Origin: an uncultured Bacteroidota bacterium
GTDB lineage: Bacteria; Bacteroidota; Bacteroidia; UKL13-3
NCBI GenBank assembly: GCA_903897855.1
Contig: CAIUDH010000052.1
Location: forward strand, 47,935 to 111,934
DNA length: 64,000 nt
Direction of reading: 5' to 3'
Shown one piece after another: positions 1 through 9,792 of the stretch; position 1 is the stretch's first letter; each line of letters opens with the position of its first letter. Under the pieces are notes generated by a model that was not told the origin of the DNA, did not search any database, and saw only the letters and a program-made list of their open reading frames with translations. The translations under genes and the position numbers were made by a program.

Positions 1-2348
1 AATCGAGTGGATTAACTATTGCCAGTACCACCAAAGATTTTGATAATGACACCCGCCCTGGCCCAACAAGCAGTGTAAAAGGTGGTGGAACGCGTCCCGA
101 TATTGGTGCCGATGAATTCGACGGGGTGCCCCGTACACCCTGCTCCAACTCCACTGCTGGTAATGCAATTTCTTCTTTAGACACCATTTGTGCAGGGGGC
201 TCGGCGACACTGAATTTAAGCAGTTCCACCGGACTTGGAGTGGGCAATTCCTATCAATGGCAATCGTCGGCCAACGGAGTGAATTATTCCAATATAACTG
301 GTGCCAATCAAATTCCATATACCACCACCGGATTAACTTCCACGACTTACTTTCGATGTGTTCTCACCTGTTATTTTGGATCTACTTCTTCCAATTCAGC
401 GGCTAAAAAAATAACGGTAATAAACCCACAGATTACCTCCACAACGCCTGGATCTACTTGCGGAGCGGGTACCATCGTGTTAGGAGCTACAACTTCACTT
501 GGCAAAATAAACTGGTATGCAAACGCCACCGGAGGAACGGTTTTAGATACAGGCATTACCTTTACGACTCCATTACTTTCAACAACCACCACGTACTATA
601 CTGATGCCGTTTATAACGGTTGTGCTTCTAGTTCAAGAACCGCTGTCGTGGCTACCATTAAGACCATTCCAACGATTACAGCAGCCAATTCCAATAGCCT
701 CTGTGGTCCGGGGCCAGTAATGCTTTCAGCCACCACCAGCGCTGGCACTATCGATTGGTATGCTGCAAGCACCGGCGGCGCTTCATTAGCCACTGGAATT
801 TATTTTACCACGCCATCTATTACTTCCACAACAACCTATTATGTAGAAGTTACGGCCAATGGCTGCACGTCAGCTTTCCGAACTCCTGTCATTGCCACTA
901 TTATTCCTTTACCTACCATTACGTCGGTAACCCCTGCTGGCACCTGTAGTTCAGGGTCGATTGTACTGCATGCCACCGCCAATTCGGGAACCATATCTTG
1001 GTTTGCTGCTTCAGGAGGAGGCACCCCTTTAGACACCGGTACTACCTTTACAACACCGGTGCTTTTTGCTCCCACCAATTATTATGTTGAAGCACAATTA
1101 AACAGTTGCACCTCGGCTACACGCACCTCTGTACTTGCCTCCATTTATTCCAATCCAAACATTACCGGAACCACTTCTGCCAGTGGCTGCCTAGGCGACA
1201 AATTAACGCTTGGAGCTTCGGCTAGCGCAGGAGTTATTAATTGGTATACGGCGGCCACGGGTGGCACTTCCATTGCTACAGGAGTCTCCTTCACCACCCC
1301 CTCCTTAACCACCACCACCACGTATTATGTTGACGCTACCGCCAATGGCTGTACCAGCAGTTTTAGAACGCCTGCTAAAGCAACCATTAACCCGATACCA
1401 ACCATTAGTGCGGTCATCTCAGCCTCTTCCTGTGGCCCTAAAGCGCTCACCTTAGAGGCATCGGCCTTGAGTGGCATTATTTATTGGTATGCCGACTCCA
1501 CTGGAGGCACGGCTTTAACGTCGGGCATCACCTATACCACTCCCTTACTAACCACCACTACCAAATATTATGTTGAGGTAAAGGAAAACAATTGTAGCTC
1601 TTACCCTCGTACTGCCGTGGTAGCAAAAATTACCAAAATACCCACTATTACCTCAACTATACCAGCCTCCAGTTGCAAACCAGCCGCGCTTAATCTGAGT
1701 GCCACCGCAAGTGCTGGGGTGGTGAGATGGTACAGTGTTCCGTTTGGAGGCAGCGTCCTAAATACAGGCACAAACTATACGACAGGCCTCATTAATAGTA
1801 CAACCACCTATTATATTGAAGCCATGGATAGTGGATGTGTGTCGGCCTCCAGAACAGCCCTTGATGCAACCATTTTCCCGGCTATAAACAAATCAACCAC
1901 CCTGAACGGATTTACCATTAGTGCGGTGGCCAACGGCATAAACTATCAATGGCTCGACTGTGATAAAAGCTACTCTCCTATTGCGGGAGCCATAGGCCAA
2001 AATTTTACCCCAACACAAAATGGAAATTATGCAGTGAGTCTGAAAAATTCGAACTGCACAGATACCTCAGCATGTGTGGCAGTAACCAAAATAGGGATTG
2101 ACCCTCTAGCGAAACAGTATGAAATTTCTGTATCTCCGAATCCTGCCAATGCTTTTTTTGTATTAAAAGCAGAGACTCGTTTTGAAGGAAACAAATTTAA
2201 CCTCACCGACATTCTAGGTAGAATTGTATTAAGCGGCGTTATCGAAGCGGGAAATCAAAAAATAGTGATCGAGCAGTTAGTACCGGGAATTTACCTTTTG
2301 AATGTAGAGAGTAAAAATAAAATGTCGTTTCGGATTATGAAAAATTAG
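1..2348 (+). CDS. Ig-like repeat cell-surface protein with T9SS type A sorting domain (5' partial)
   Basis: The reading frame is open from base 3, so the start lies before the window; the first in-frame GTG at 126 is internal. The first visible residues (motif GTRPDIGADEFDG) resemble the end of a beta-helix adhesin region. One Ig-like segment follows, then six tandem Ig-like repeats of about 80 residues. Each repeat has the pattern WYA..GG..L.TG..FTTP...TTTYYVE...NGC.S..RT.V.A.I, the kind often seen in Bacteroidetes surface proteins. A seventh, divergent Ig-like segment comes next. The last ~75 residues form a T9SS type A sorting domain (VSPNPAN, LTDILGR, PGIYLLN). Inferred role: secreted through T9SS and anchored on the cell surface for adhesion or binding; ligand unknown. 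Confident about class, not about partner. Confidence 0.9.
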   Translation, partial: SSGLTIASTTKDFDNDTRPGPTSSVKGGGTRPDIGADEFDGVPRTPCSNSTAGNAISSLDTICAGGSATLNLSSSTGLGVGNSYQWQSSANGVNYSNITGANQIPYTTTGLTSTTYFRCVLTCYFGSTSSNSAAKKITVINPQITSTTPGSTCGAGTIVLGATTSLGKINWYANATGGTVLDTGITFTTPLLSTTTTYYTDAVYNGCASSSRTAVVATIKTIPTITAANSNSLCGPGPVMLSATTSAGTIDWYAASTGGASLATGIYFTTPSITSTTTYYVEVTANGCTSAFRTPVIATIIPLPTITSVTPAGTCSSGSIVLHATANSGTISWFAASGGGTPLDTGTTFTTPVLFAPTNYYVEAQLNSCTSATRTSVLASIYSNPNITGTTSASGCLGDKLTLGASASAGVINWYTAATGGTSIATGVSFTTPSLTTTTTYYVDATANGCTSSFRTPAKATINPIPTISAVISASSCGPKALTLEASALSGIIYWYADSTGGTALTSGITYTTPLLTTTTKYYVEVKENNCSSYPRTAVVAKITKIPTITSTIPASSCKPAALNLSATASAGVVRWYSVPFGGSVLNTGTNYTTGLINSTTTYYIEAMDSGCVSASRTALDATIFPAINKSTTLNGFTISAVANGINYQWLDCDKSYSPIAGAIGQNFTPTQNGNYAVSLKNSNCTDTSACVAVTKIGIDPLAKQYEISVSPNPANAFFVLKAETRFEGNKFNLTDILGRIVLSGVIEAGNQKIVIEQLVPGIYLLNVESKNKMSFRIMKN

Positions 2349-2585
2349 GTTCCTTCACCTGGTTTTAGGCAATCCTAAAAAATTATCTTCACGAAAGTTT
2401 CGGCAAACCTTTCAGTGAATATTTATTGGCTTTAACAGGAGGAAAAGCAAATAAAAAAAATTGCTCCAGCCCCTTTTATTGATGGAGTTGGTCAAGTTGG
2501 GCCTTGGGATAGACTCCCTTTTTGTCAGTAAGAATACGTGTCAAACTCATCTTTTATATGACGCGTAGAAGAAGAAAAATGTAAC

Positions 2586-5405
2586 ATGACCGCTATGACT
2601 AGATTAATCCTATTTACTATCTTGTTTTTGACATGCACTCAAATTCGTTCTCAATCTCTGAGTGTAAGCGGCAAAATAATGGACGAGACAAAAAACCCGA
2701 CCATCGGCGTTACTGTAATTCTATTGAATCACGACTCTTCATTTTTAAAAGCAAGCACCACCGATGAGAGTGGGCTATTTAAAATTGAACGCCTTTCGGC
2801 CAACACTTCTTATATGTTAAAAATTATTTACATCGGCTATAACCCAACTTATAAATTATTTCATGTAATCGATGCTCCCGTCGACTTGGGCCCCATTTAT
2901 TTGATTCCGAATTCGAAAATCCTCAAACAGGTGGAGGTGGAGGGCAAAGCCCCTTTGGCTACTCAAAATGGCGATACCACAAATTATAATGCCAACGCCT
3001 ATAAAGTGAATAAGGACGCTACCGCTGAAGATCTGGTTACGAAGATGCCTGGCGTGACGGTGGTTGATGGTAAAGTACAAGCCCAAGGTGAAGACGTAAA
3101 GCAAGTATTGGTTGACGGGAAAGCTTTTTTTGGCGATGATGCCAGTGCAGTGCTAAAAAACTTACCTGCTGAAGTCGTGGATAAAATTCAGGTGTTCGAC
3201 AAAAAAAGTGACCAGGCACAATTCACCGGCGTTGACGACGGAAACACCTCAAAGACCATAAATATTGTCACAAAAATTCAGTTCAGAAATGGAACCTTTG
3301 GAAAAGTTTATGCCGGAGCTGGATTGGAAAATAAGTATAAAGCAGGTGGTTCGGTGAATATTTTTAAAGACAACAGACGCATCACGGTTCTTGTACAATC
3401 GAATAACATTAATGACCAAAATTTCTCCAGTGAAGATTTGGTGGGGGTGGCCAGCAGCGGTGGGGGTGCGGGTGGGCGTGGGCGTGGTGGAAATCATGGT
3501 GGAGGACCCGGTGGACCGGGAGGACAAAATTCAAATACCGCTGATAACTTTTTAACCAATACCCAAAATGGAATCAATACGCCTACCGCCTTGGGCCTCA
3601 ACTATAGTGATAAATGGGGGAAGAAAACAGAAATATCGGGCAGCTACTTTTTTAACCAAACCAAGAACAATTCGGTTTCAACCCTTTCACAGCAATATGT
3701 TCTAGGCTCAAACAATGGTCTGGTTTACCAAGAAAGCAACCAATCCGATTACACCAATCAAAACAATCGTATCAATCTAAAATTAGAAACAAAACTCGAC
3801 TCCCAAAATGCCATCACTTTTCAACCACGACTCTCCTTTCAAACCAACGATGGTTCGAAAACCTTGATGGGCGAAAATAGGAGAAATGGCGTCGACCTTA
3901 GTAGCACGAAAAACACTTCTGCTTCAAACCTATTGGGCTATTCCATCTCATTACCTGTTTTATACCGCCATTCGTTTCCAAAAAGAGGCCGCACCTTCTC
4001 CATTAATGCCACACCTGCTTTCACTAAAAACACAGGAGAGAGCACGCTCATCACCAACAATCTTTATTATAACGATACCTCTATCATAGGCGATACCATA
4101 GATCAGAAGTCGAACACCTATAAAAACGGAAACTCTATAAGCAGTAATATCACCTACACCGAACCCCTAAGCAAAACCAGTTTTCTATCATTCACCTACT
4201 CCAATAGTTACGCACAAAATTATTCGTCGAAAAAAACCTATAATAAAAACAATCTTTCCAGTGAATACAATGATTTGGACTCGTTGTACACCAATGTTTT
4301 TAGAAGCCAATATCAAACACAATCGGGAGGCATTGGTTATCGCTACCAAAAGGAGAAGATCAATATCTTTGTAAATGCGGCCTATCAAAGGTCCCTACTC
4401 GATAAAGACCAAGAAATACCAACGGCTTATACCCTTGCCAAAACCTTCAACTCCATCTTGCCCTCCGCCATGTTGATGTATAAATTTACAGCACAGAAAA
4501 ACCTACGGATCTTTTATAGAACAAGCAATAATGCTCCAAGTATTGATCAACTTCAAGAGGTCATCAATAATTCAAATTCGCTACAGCTAACCACAGGCAA
4601 TCCCGATTTAAAGCAGGATTTTCAACAAAATCTCAACTTGCGTTACTCCGCAGTTAATACCAAAAAAGCAAATTCTTTCTTTGCCTTACTGGGTGGTAAT
4701 TATGCCACTAATTATATTGGAACCAGCACTTTAATTGCCAATAAAGACACTTTCGTTTATAATCAAATTTACTTGCCGCGAGGCTCTCAAATACAACGCC
4801 CCATTAACTTAGATGGCTATTTCTCTTTGCGCTCCTTTGTGAATTACACGTTCCCCATCTCGAAAATAAAAACAAATATCAGCTTTAATTTATTGGGTAA
4901 TTATAACCGAATTCCTGGATTCATAAACAACGAAAAGAATTTTGCCAACACCATGAACAGTTCGGTTGGTCTTGTGTTGAGCAGTAATATTAGCGAGAAA
5001 ATTGATTTTACCGTTTCTTCTAACTCTGCCTATAGTAACACGGCAAACTCGTTACAAACTTTTTCTAACACCACCTATTTTAATCAAAACTCGAAGGTGA
5101 AAATAACCTTTAGCCCAAGTAAAAGCCTGGTACTCTTTACCGAATATTCGAATCTGAAATATACGGGGTTAACAGCCGCGTATAATCAATCCATCTCTTT
5201 ATGGAATGCGGCTATTGCTTATAAATTCATGAAAAATAAAGAGGCTGAATTCCGACTCAGCGCGAATGATATTTTGAATCAGAATAATAGCATACAACGC
5301 ACCAATACCGAAAGCTATACGCAAGATCTGCAAACCAATGTACTGAATCGCTTTTACATGCTTACCTTTAACTATAATTTCAAAAAGTATAAAAGCAAAA
5401 GGTAA
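2586..5405 (+). CDS. Outer-membrane beta-barrel protein with CarboxypepD-reg-like N-terminus
   Basis: A 939-residue protein. A signal peptide ends near residue 22 (TQIRSQ). Residues ~24-110 are a carboxypeptidase-regulatory-like beta-sandwich. A TonB-receptor-like plug follows (AEDLVTKMPGVTV, QVLVDGKAFFG, INIVTK near 140-235), then a large barrel rich in N, S, T and Y. A glycine-rich loop lies at residues ~285-315, which is common in the Bacteroidetes outer-membrane beta-barrel family and was probably placed by expansion of GG-coding triplets. No TonB box is obvious, so it may be a TonB-dependent transporter relative of unknown substrate. A second ATG lies three codons in, at 2595; either could start the protein. 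It stands alone between intergenic gaps of 237 and 82 bp. Confidence 0.9.
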   Translation: MTAMTRLILFTILFLTCTQIRSQSLSVSGKIMDETKNPTIGVTVILLNHDSSFLKASTTDESGLFKIERLSANTSYMLKIIYIGYNPTYKLFHVIDAPVDLGPIYLIPNSKILKQVEVEGKAPLATQNGDTTNYNANAYKVNKDATAEDLVTKMPGVTVVDGKVQAQGEDVKQVLVDGKAFFGDDASAVLKNLPAEVVDKIQVFDKKSDQAQFTGVDDGNTSKTINIVTKIQFRNGTFGKVYAGAGLENKYKAGGSVNIFKDNRRITVLVQSNNINDQNFSSEDLVGVASSGGGAGGRGRGGNHGGGPGGPGGQNSNTADNFLTNTQNGINTPTALGLNYSDKWGKKTEISGSYFFNQTKNNSVSTLSQQYVLGSNNGLVYQESNQSDYTNQNNRINLKLETKLDSQNAITFQPRLSFQTNDGSKTLMGENRRNGVDLSSTKNTSASNLLGYSISLPVLYRHSFPKRGRTFSINATPAFTKNTGESTLITNNLYYNDTSIIGDTIDQKSNTYKNGNSISSNITYTEPLSKTSFLSFTYSNSYAQNYSSKKTYNKNNLSSEYNDLDSLYTNVFRSQYQTQSGGIGYRYQKEKINIFVNAAYQRSLLDKDQEIPTAYTLAKTFNSILPSAMLMYKFTAQKNLRIFYRTSNNAPSIDQLQEVINNSNSLQLTTGNPDLKQDFQQNLNLRYSAVNTKKANSFFALLGGNYATNYIGTSTLIANKDTFVYNQIYLPRGSQIQRPINLDGYFSLRSFVNYTFPISKIKTNISFNLLGNYNRIPGFINNEKNFANTMNSSVGLVLSSNISEKIDFTVSSNSAYSNTANSLQTFSNTTYFNQNSKVKITFSPSKSLVLFTEYSNLKYTGLTAAYNQSISLWNAAIAYKFMKNKEAEFRLSANDILNQNNSIQRTNTESYTQDLQTNVLNRFYMLTFNYNFKKYKSKR

Positions 5406-5487
5406 AGCATTTTTAATGAACGATCACCAGCATGAAGCGCAAGTCGCAAATCGGATTTGAAAATGTTACCTTCGCATCACCAAATAA

Positions 5488-6693
5488 ATGACAAAGAAAT
5501 CTATATTAATAATTGGTGGTGGCCCCTCAGCCTTAATGCTGGCCGCTATGCTCGATGAGAGAAAGTTTGAGATTGCGATCCTCGAAAAAGGTGCCGCTCC
5601 GGCTCGAAAATTTTTGGTGGCTGGCGATGGTGGCTTTAATGTCACTCATTCGGAACCACTGGAACAGTTTATTACGCGCTATACGCCCTCTTCCTTCTTA
5701 GAAAAAAGCATCCGTTCGTTTACCAACGATGACTTTCGAAGGTGGCTTAGTGCTATTGGCATTGAAACCTTTGTAGGCACAAGCAAAAGAATATTTCCCA
5801 TCGCGGGGATACGTCCTATTGATGTCTTAAATACAATCCTAAAAATCATCTCTAAAAAAGAGATTCCAATTAAGCCCAAAAATACTTGGAAAGGCTGGAA
5901 CGAGAACAACGAACTCATCATCGATCATAACTATAAAGATCATATCGTAAAGGCCGATATTGTAGTCTTTGCCATGGGAGGAGGAAGCTGGGCCAAAACG
6001 GGTTCCGATGGAAGCTGGCTGAACTTGTTTGCCGCGAAAGGGATTGAAACGATTCCTTTTCAGCCTTCTAATTGCGCCTACGAAGTATGCTGGGAGGAGA
6101 AATTTATTACCGAAGAGGAAGGAATGCCATTGAAAAACATTGCCGTGTTTTGCAATGGGAAAGAGAAAAAAGGAGAAGTGGTGCTCACCAAATTAGGTAT
6201 CGAAGGGGGCGCCGTATATGCCTTGAGTCCGGAAATCCGCAAACAGCTGAACGAAAAAAGCAACGCCACCATATTCCTGGATTTAAAACCTACCCTGAGC
6301 TTAACGGAAATAAAAAAACGACTGGCCAACCGAGGCAAAAAATCGTTATCCACTGTTTTAAATGATGCACTCAACTTAACAAAACTACAAATTGCATTAC
6401 TGAAAACGATTCTTACCAAAGAAGAATTCACTCAGCCTGCCATACTTGCAACAAAAATAAAACAACTCCCTCTTCAAATTACAGGTATGGCACCACTCGA
6501 TGAAGCCATCTCCACCATAGGAGGTATTGCCTTGGATGAGGTAGATGAAAATTTCCAACTTAAAAAAATTCCGCATCAATATGCGATCGGCGAAATGCTC
6601 GACTGGGATGCCCCTACAGGTGGCTATTTATTGCAAGCAAGCTTTAGTATGGGCTATTATTTGGCGAACAAACTAAATAACGACCTGTACTAA
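5488..6693 (+). CDS. HI0933-family flavoprotein (PP_4765-like)
   Basis: A 401-residue NAD(P)/FAD-dependent oxidoreductase-like protein. Residues 6-17 carry the dinucleotide-binding motif (IIGGGPSALML). A conserved segment of the HI0933/BaiN group follows (APARKFLVAGDGGFNVTHSEP, about residues 41-60). The SKRIFPIAGIRP stretch and the C-terminal GGI...MLDWDAPTGGYLLQ.SF.MGY match the subgroup typified by PP_4765. The C-terminal motif closes the FAD site in this family. The physiological substrate is unknown for this subgroup. It appears monocistronic; a TACCTTCG sequence at 5467-5474 may be a -7 element. Family assignment is confident, reaction unknown. Confidence 0.9.
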   Translation: MTKKSILIIGGGPSALMLAAMLDERKFEIAILEKGAAPARKFLVAGDGGFNVTHSEPLEQFITRYTPSSFLEKSIRSFTNDDFRRWLSAIGIETFVGTSKRIFPIAGIRPIDVLNTILKIISKKEIPIKPKNTWKGWNENNELIIDHNYKDHIVKADIVVFAMGGGSWAKTGSDGSWLNLFAAKGIETIPFQPSNCAYEVCWEEKFITEEEGMPLKNIAVFCNGKEKKGEVVLTKLGIEGGAVYALSPEIRKQLNEKSNATIFLDLKPTLSLTEIKKRLANRGKKSLSTVLNDALNLTKLQIALLKTILTKEEFTQPAILATKIKQLPLQITGMAPLDEAISTIGGIALDEVDENFQLKKIPHQYAIGEMLDWDAPTGGYLLQASFSMGYYLANKLNNDLY

Positions 6694-6775
6694 GACACCG
6701 AATCTAACCACCTGACAAAAGTAACGGGGAGGCTTTAATACCGTCTGTTTTTGCCGCCCTAAAATAATTTAGAAA

Positions 6776-7780
6776 ATGAAAGCAATTCTTTTTAACGGTT
6801 ACGGAAAATTAAAGGATCATATCCTGCTTCAAGATATTCCCACCCCTGTGCCTGCAGAAAATGAAGTGCTCGTTCAGATTTTTGCTGCGAGCATTAACCC
6901 GGTGGACTATAAAATAGTTCATGGTGCCATGCGGCTTCTACATCGTTTCAAGCTGCCGCAAACGCTGGGGTTCGACTTAAGTGGAATCGTGGTGAGCGTA
7001 GGCAAAAATGTGAGTGAGTTTAATATCGGCCAAGAGGTGTATGGCCGAGTGGGTGATACCCATCCTGGCACTTTCGCCGAATATATTACGGTAGAGCCGA
7101 AGTACCTCGCTATAAAACCACGAAATATCACACATGAAGAAGCTGCATGCCTGCCACTGGTAGGGCAAACCACTGTGCAAGCCTTGACAAAAATTTGTGA
7201 GGCCAAGGCAAGACAAAAAATTTTGATTCATGCCGGCTCCGGAGGTATCGGGATGTTTGCGATTCAATATGCGAAATATCTTAAAATGCATGTCGCGACC
7301 ACCACAAGCACCGCCAATATAGAGAGGGTAAAGGCATTGGGGGCGGATGTGGTGATTGATTACAAGACCCAAAACTATCTCGAACTGATCAAAGATTACG
7401 ATATTGTTTATGATACCTTAGGTGCACAAACCAAGCTCGACTCGATGCAAATTTTGAAACTAGGAGGAAAACTCGTGAGTATTGTAGGCCCGCCCGACAG
7501 AGCCTTTGCAGTGAGGATGCACCTTGGCTTTTTCTTAAAAACTTTTCTGACGTTGATGAATTTAAAGATTCAACGAATCGCCAAAAAAAATAAAATCGAC
7601 TACTACTACTGGCTCATGCAGTCGGATGGAAAACTACTTGATGAAATAACGAAAATTGTCGAAACTGGAGCCATTAAAGTATACATTGATAAGACATTTG
7701 CCCTTGAGCAGGTGTTGGAAGCATTGCAATATGTGGAGGCCGGAAGGACGAAGGGAAAGGTGGTGATAAAAATCCGATGA
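6776..7780 (+). CDS. Quinone-oxidoreductase-like MDR family NAD(P)-dependent oxidoreductase
   Basis: A 334-residue medium-chain dehydrogenase/reductase. The N-terminal GroES-like half includes the AASINPVDYKIVHG segment. A Rossmann half carries HAGSGGIGMFAIQYAK near residues 150-165, the usual NADP(H)-binding loop. Structural and catalytic zinc-binding cysteines of alcohol dehydrogenases are absent, which fits the zeta-crystallin/quinone-reductase branch. The C-terminal GRTKGKVVI ending is typical. The protein is cytosolic; the substrate (quinone, enone or other) cannot be read from sequence. The start ATG follows 82 bp after the upstream flavoprotein gene, so co-transcription is possible but not shown. 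Confidence 0.92.
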   Translation: MKAILFNGYGKLKDHILLQDIPTPVPAENEVLVQIFAASINPVDYKIVHGAMRLLHRFKLPQTLGFDLSGIVVSVGKNVSEFNIGQEVYGRVGDTHPGTFAEYITVEPKYLAIKPRNITHEEAACLPLVGQTTVQALTKICEAKARQKILIHAGSGGIGMFAIQYAKYLKMHVATTTSTANIERVKALGADVVIDYKTQNYLELIKDYDIVYDTLGAQTKLDSMQILKLGGKLVSIVGPPDRAFAVRMHLGFFLKTFLTLMNLKIQRIAKKNKIDYYYWLMQSDGKLLDEITKIVETGAIKVYIDKTFALEQVLEALQYVEAGRTKGKVVIKIR

Positions 7781-8028
7781 TTCGTTTCCTGCGTTGATGA
7801 AGAAATCTGAAAACAGATCGATTTTTATGACCTGTTGAACCGTTTCATAAGCAGAAGAATACTGTTTTGAGGGGCCTCTTTTACCGCTACAGAGTACCTT
7901 TGCTTCTGATTTCCCAACGCTTGGCCTTGATCACCCTATTTGCCGACATGATGAGTCATTGCCTGCAGTACAAAAAAGCCAGGAAATACCCTAGAAATGA
8001 CATTAAAACAACAATTTCTATCGACATT

Positions 8029-8058
8029 TTGATATTTCAAGAAAATACGCTATATTTG
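8029..8058 (+). promoter_or_regulatory. Bacteroidetes-type promoter of rpmE2
   Basis: A TTG at 8029-8031 is separated by 19 bases from TATATTTG at 8051-8058. This matches the -33/-7 consensus of the Bacteroidetes primary sigma factor. It predicts a transcript starting near 8064 and a leader of about 20-25 bases before the L31 start codon. Confidence 0.8.
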
Positions 8059-8086
8059 CACTCCTTTTTTAAAAAGAAAGCCCTAT

Positions 8087-8365
8087 ATGAAACCCGAGAT
8101 ACATCCTAAAAACTACCGTTTGGTAGTATTCAAAGATATGAGTTGCGACCATGCATTTTTAACTAAAAGTGCCGTTGAAACTAAAGAAACAACCAAATGG
8201 ACTGACGGAAACGAATATCCACTTTACAAATTAGAGATTTCCGACAAATCGCATCCGTTTTATACCGGCAAATCGAATTTGATCGACACTGCTGGACGTA
8301 TTGATAAATTCAACAAACGTTACGCTAAGAAAGAACCGGTTACCACTACTGTTACCCCGGCTTAA
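8087..8365 (+). CDS. rpmE2: 50S ribosomal protein L31 type B
   Basis: A 92-residue protein whose whole length matches type B L31: MKPEIHP start, the RLVVFKD segment, [16 protein letters not shown] core (here [20 protein letters not shown]) and the [10 protein letters not shown] end. It lacks the CxxC zinc ribbon of the zinc-containing form and keeps only one cysteine near residue 20. It is therefore the zinc-independent paralogue type, which many Bacteroidetes use as their only L31. A strong promoter (8029-8058) and a perfect intrinsic terminator (8387-8417) make it a single-gene unit. The short Thr/Val/Pro-rich C-terminal tail is a lineage-specific extension. Confidence 0.97.
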   Translation: MKPEIHPKNYRLVVFKDMSCDHAFLTKSAVETKETTKWTDGNEYPLYKLEISDKSHPFYTGKSNLIDTAGRIDKFNKRYAKKEPVTTTVTPA

Positions 8366-8386
8366 TTTCTTTGTTATAAACTCTTA

Positions 8387-8417
8387 ACCCTTCTGTTCAA
8401 AACAGAAGGGTTTTTTA
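8387..8417 (+). terminator. Intrinsic terminator after rpmE2
   Basis: AACCCTTCTGTT (8387-8398) and AACAGAAGGGTT (8402-8413) form a perfect 12-bp stem with a three-base loop. It is followed by a T run to 8417. Confidence 0.92.
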
Positions 8418-8543
8418 TTGCCTTGTGATTTCTTCACTACGCATCGGCAACTTTTACCATACTCTATTCGCATTACGATTTTTGTATCTTGCACCCTCGT
8501 ATTTAAGTATTGCGATTCATCCTTTACGCCAAATTTATATCCT

Positions 8544-9725
8544 ATGAACATCGTACTCATCGACCCCCCTGCCCGCGAACGGTTTTATCCGTTGGCTTCC
8601 ACACGCCCCGTGGGTGCTTTTCGTGTTGGCATACTTACGATAAAAGAAAAGTGGGAACACTATTGCCAATGCCCCGTAAGCTATAAAACCACTGAGCCAA
8701 TACAGGAAAAATACCCTTGTACCATTACCGAGACAGGCACTATTTTCATCAACGCAGGGGTATGTCCGACGGCCATTCTGGCAGAGGAAATAAAATATCT
8801 CAAGCCGGGTGATGCCATAAAATACCAGGGCGACCTCATTGCCGCAGTGCTTGAAGCACCCTTGAAATTTAATTTCCTCGGTCTTACTTTCTTTGATACG
8901 CAGTCGGAAGAGCTCTCCGTGATAAACCAGTTATCTGATATTTTTACGCTTAACGACAAAGAAATACGGGCCGATTTTCAAATTTTAACTTCCGGAAAAA
9001 CATCATTGCCCTTGCCTTCCCACAACACCTTAATCGGCGATGTATCACAGTTATTTATTGAAGAAGGAGCCACCATCAACGCCTCAATCATAAATACCCA
9101 AACAGGCCCCGTTTATATTGGAAAGCACTGTGAGATCATGGAAGGTTGTATGGTACGTGGACCTTTTGCGATGGGAGCACATAGCGTTTTAAAGATGGGA
9201 GCTAAAATCTATGGTGCTACCTCCCTCGGCGTTGAATGTAGGGTCGGAGGAGAAGTCAATAACTGTGTCATCTTCAGCTATTCCAATAAAGGCCATGATG
9301 GATTTCTTGGCAATAGCGTATTGGGCGAATGGTGTAATATCGGTGCCGATAGCAACAACAGTAACTTGAAAAATAATTATGCAGAGGTAAAACTCTGGAG
9401 TTACAAAACCGACAAATTTGAATATACACGCTTGCAGTTTTGTGGTTTGATTATGGGCGATCATAGTAAATGCGGTATCAATACGATGTTCAACACTGGC
9501 ACGGTAGTAGGTGTGGCATGTAATATTTTCGGGGCCGGTTTCCCACGCAATTTCGTTCCCGATTTTAGCTGGGGAGGAGCCCAAGGAATGGAAGTGTATC
9601 CTATCGCAAAAGTATTTGAGGTGGCCGAGTTGGTGATGCAACGCAGACACTTAAGCCTTACCGATATGGATAAAAAAATATTGACTCATTTGTTTGAAGA
9701 AACGGCTAAATACCGAAAGTTCTAA
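8544..9725 (+). CDS. GlmU-like sugar nucleotidyltransferase / left-handed beta-helix acyltransferase
   Basis: A 393-residue protein of the Bacteroidetes GlmU-like family (alternative bacterial GlmU). The N-terminal segment (NIVLIDPPARERFYPLASTRPVGAFRVGILTIKEKWE) replaces the usual pyrophosphorylase signature. The C-terminal half is made of hexapeptide repeats forming a left-handed beta-helix (IGKHCEIMEGCMVRGP, IGADSNNSNLKN). By family it should make UDP-GlcNAc from glucosamine-1-phosphate for peptidoglycan and surface glycans. The ATG at 8544 was chosen because the family begins at this isoleucine-rich strand; the frame stays open upstream to 8418 but without similarity. tpiA follows 67 bp downstream with its own -7 element. 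Confidence 0.9.
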   Translation: MNIVLIDPPARERFYPLASTRPVGAFRVGILTIKEKWEHYCQCPVSYKTTEPIQEKYPCTITETGTIFINAGVCPTAILAEEIKYLKPGDAIKYQGDLIAAVLEAPLKFNFLGLTFFDTQSEELSVINQLSDIFTLNDKEIRADFQILTSGKTSLPLPSHNTLIGDVSQLFIEEGATINASIINTQTGPVYIGKHCEIMEGCMVRGPFAMGAHSVLKMGAKIYGATSLGVECRVGGEVNNCVIFSYSNKGHDGFLGNSVLGEWCNIGADSNNSNLKNNYAEVKLWSYKTDKFEYTRLQFCGLIMGDHSKCGINTMFNTGTVVGVACNIFGAGFPRNFVPDFSWGGAQGMEVYPIAKVFEVAELVMQRRHLSLTDMDKKILTHLFEETAKYRKF

Positions 9726-9747
9726 TCGTAATAAACACTGAACTGCT

Positions 9748-9755
9748 TATATTTG
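9748..9755 (+). promoter_or_regulatory. -7 promoter element of tpiA
   Basis: TATATTTG matches the TAnnTTTG element and lies 38 bases before the tpiA start codon. No TTG is seen at the expected -33 distance, so support is partial. Confidence 0.5.
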
Positions 9756-9792
9756 CAGCCTAAAAAATTTATTTAACGCATCAAGAAATATC

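Noticed and set aside
460..1900. Regular repeats considered as a CRISPR array
   Set aside because: The repeats are ~240 bases, coding, and translate to Ig-like domains without unique spacers.
3440..3530. Glycine-rich stretch as a repeat element or phase-variable tract
   Set aside because: Imperfect GG-coding triplets within an intact frame, a usual feature of this barrel family.
7867..8109. 80-codon frame upstream of rpmE2
   Set aside because: It contains the rpmE2 promoter and overlaps the L31 start; the translation has no recognisable features.
9189..9650. 153-codon antisense frame inside the GlmU-like gene
   Set aside because: Complement of a clearly coding gene; no start signal or family likeness.
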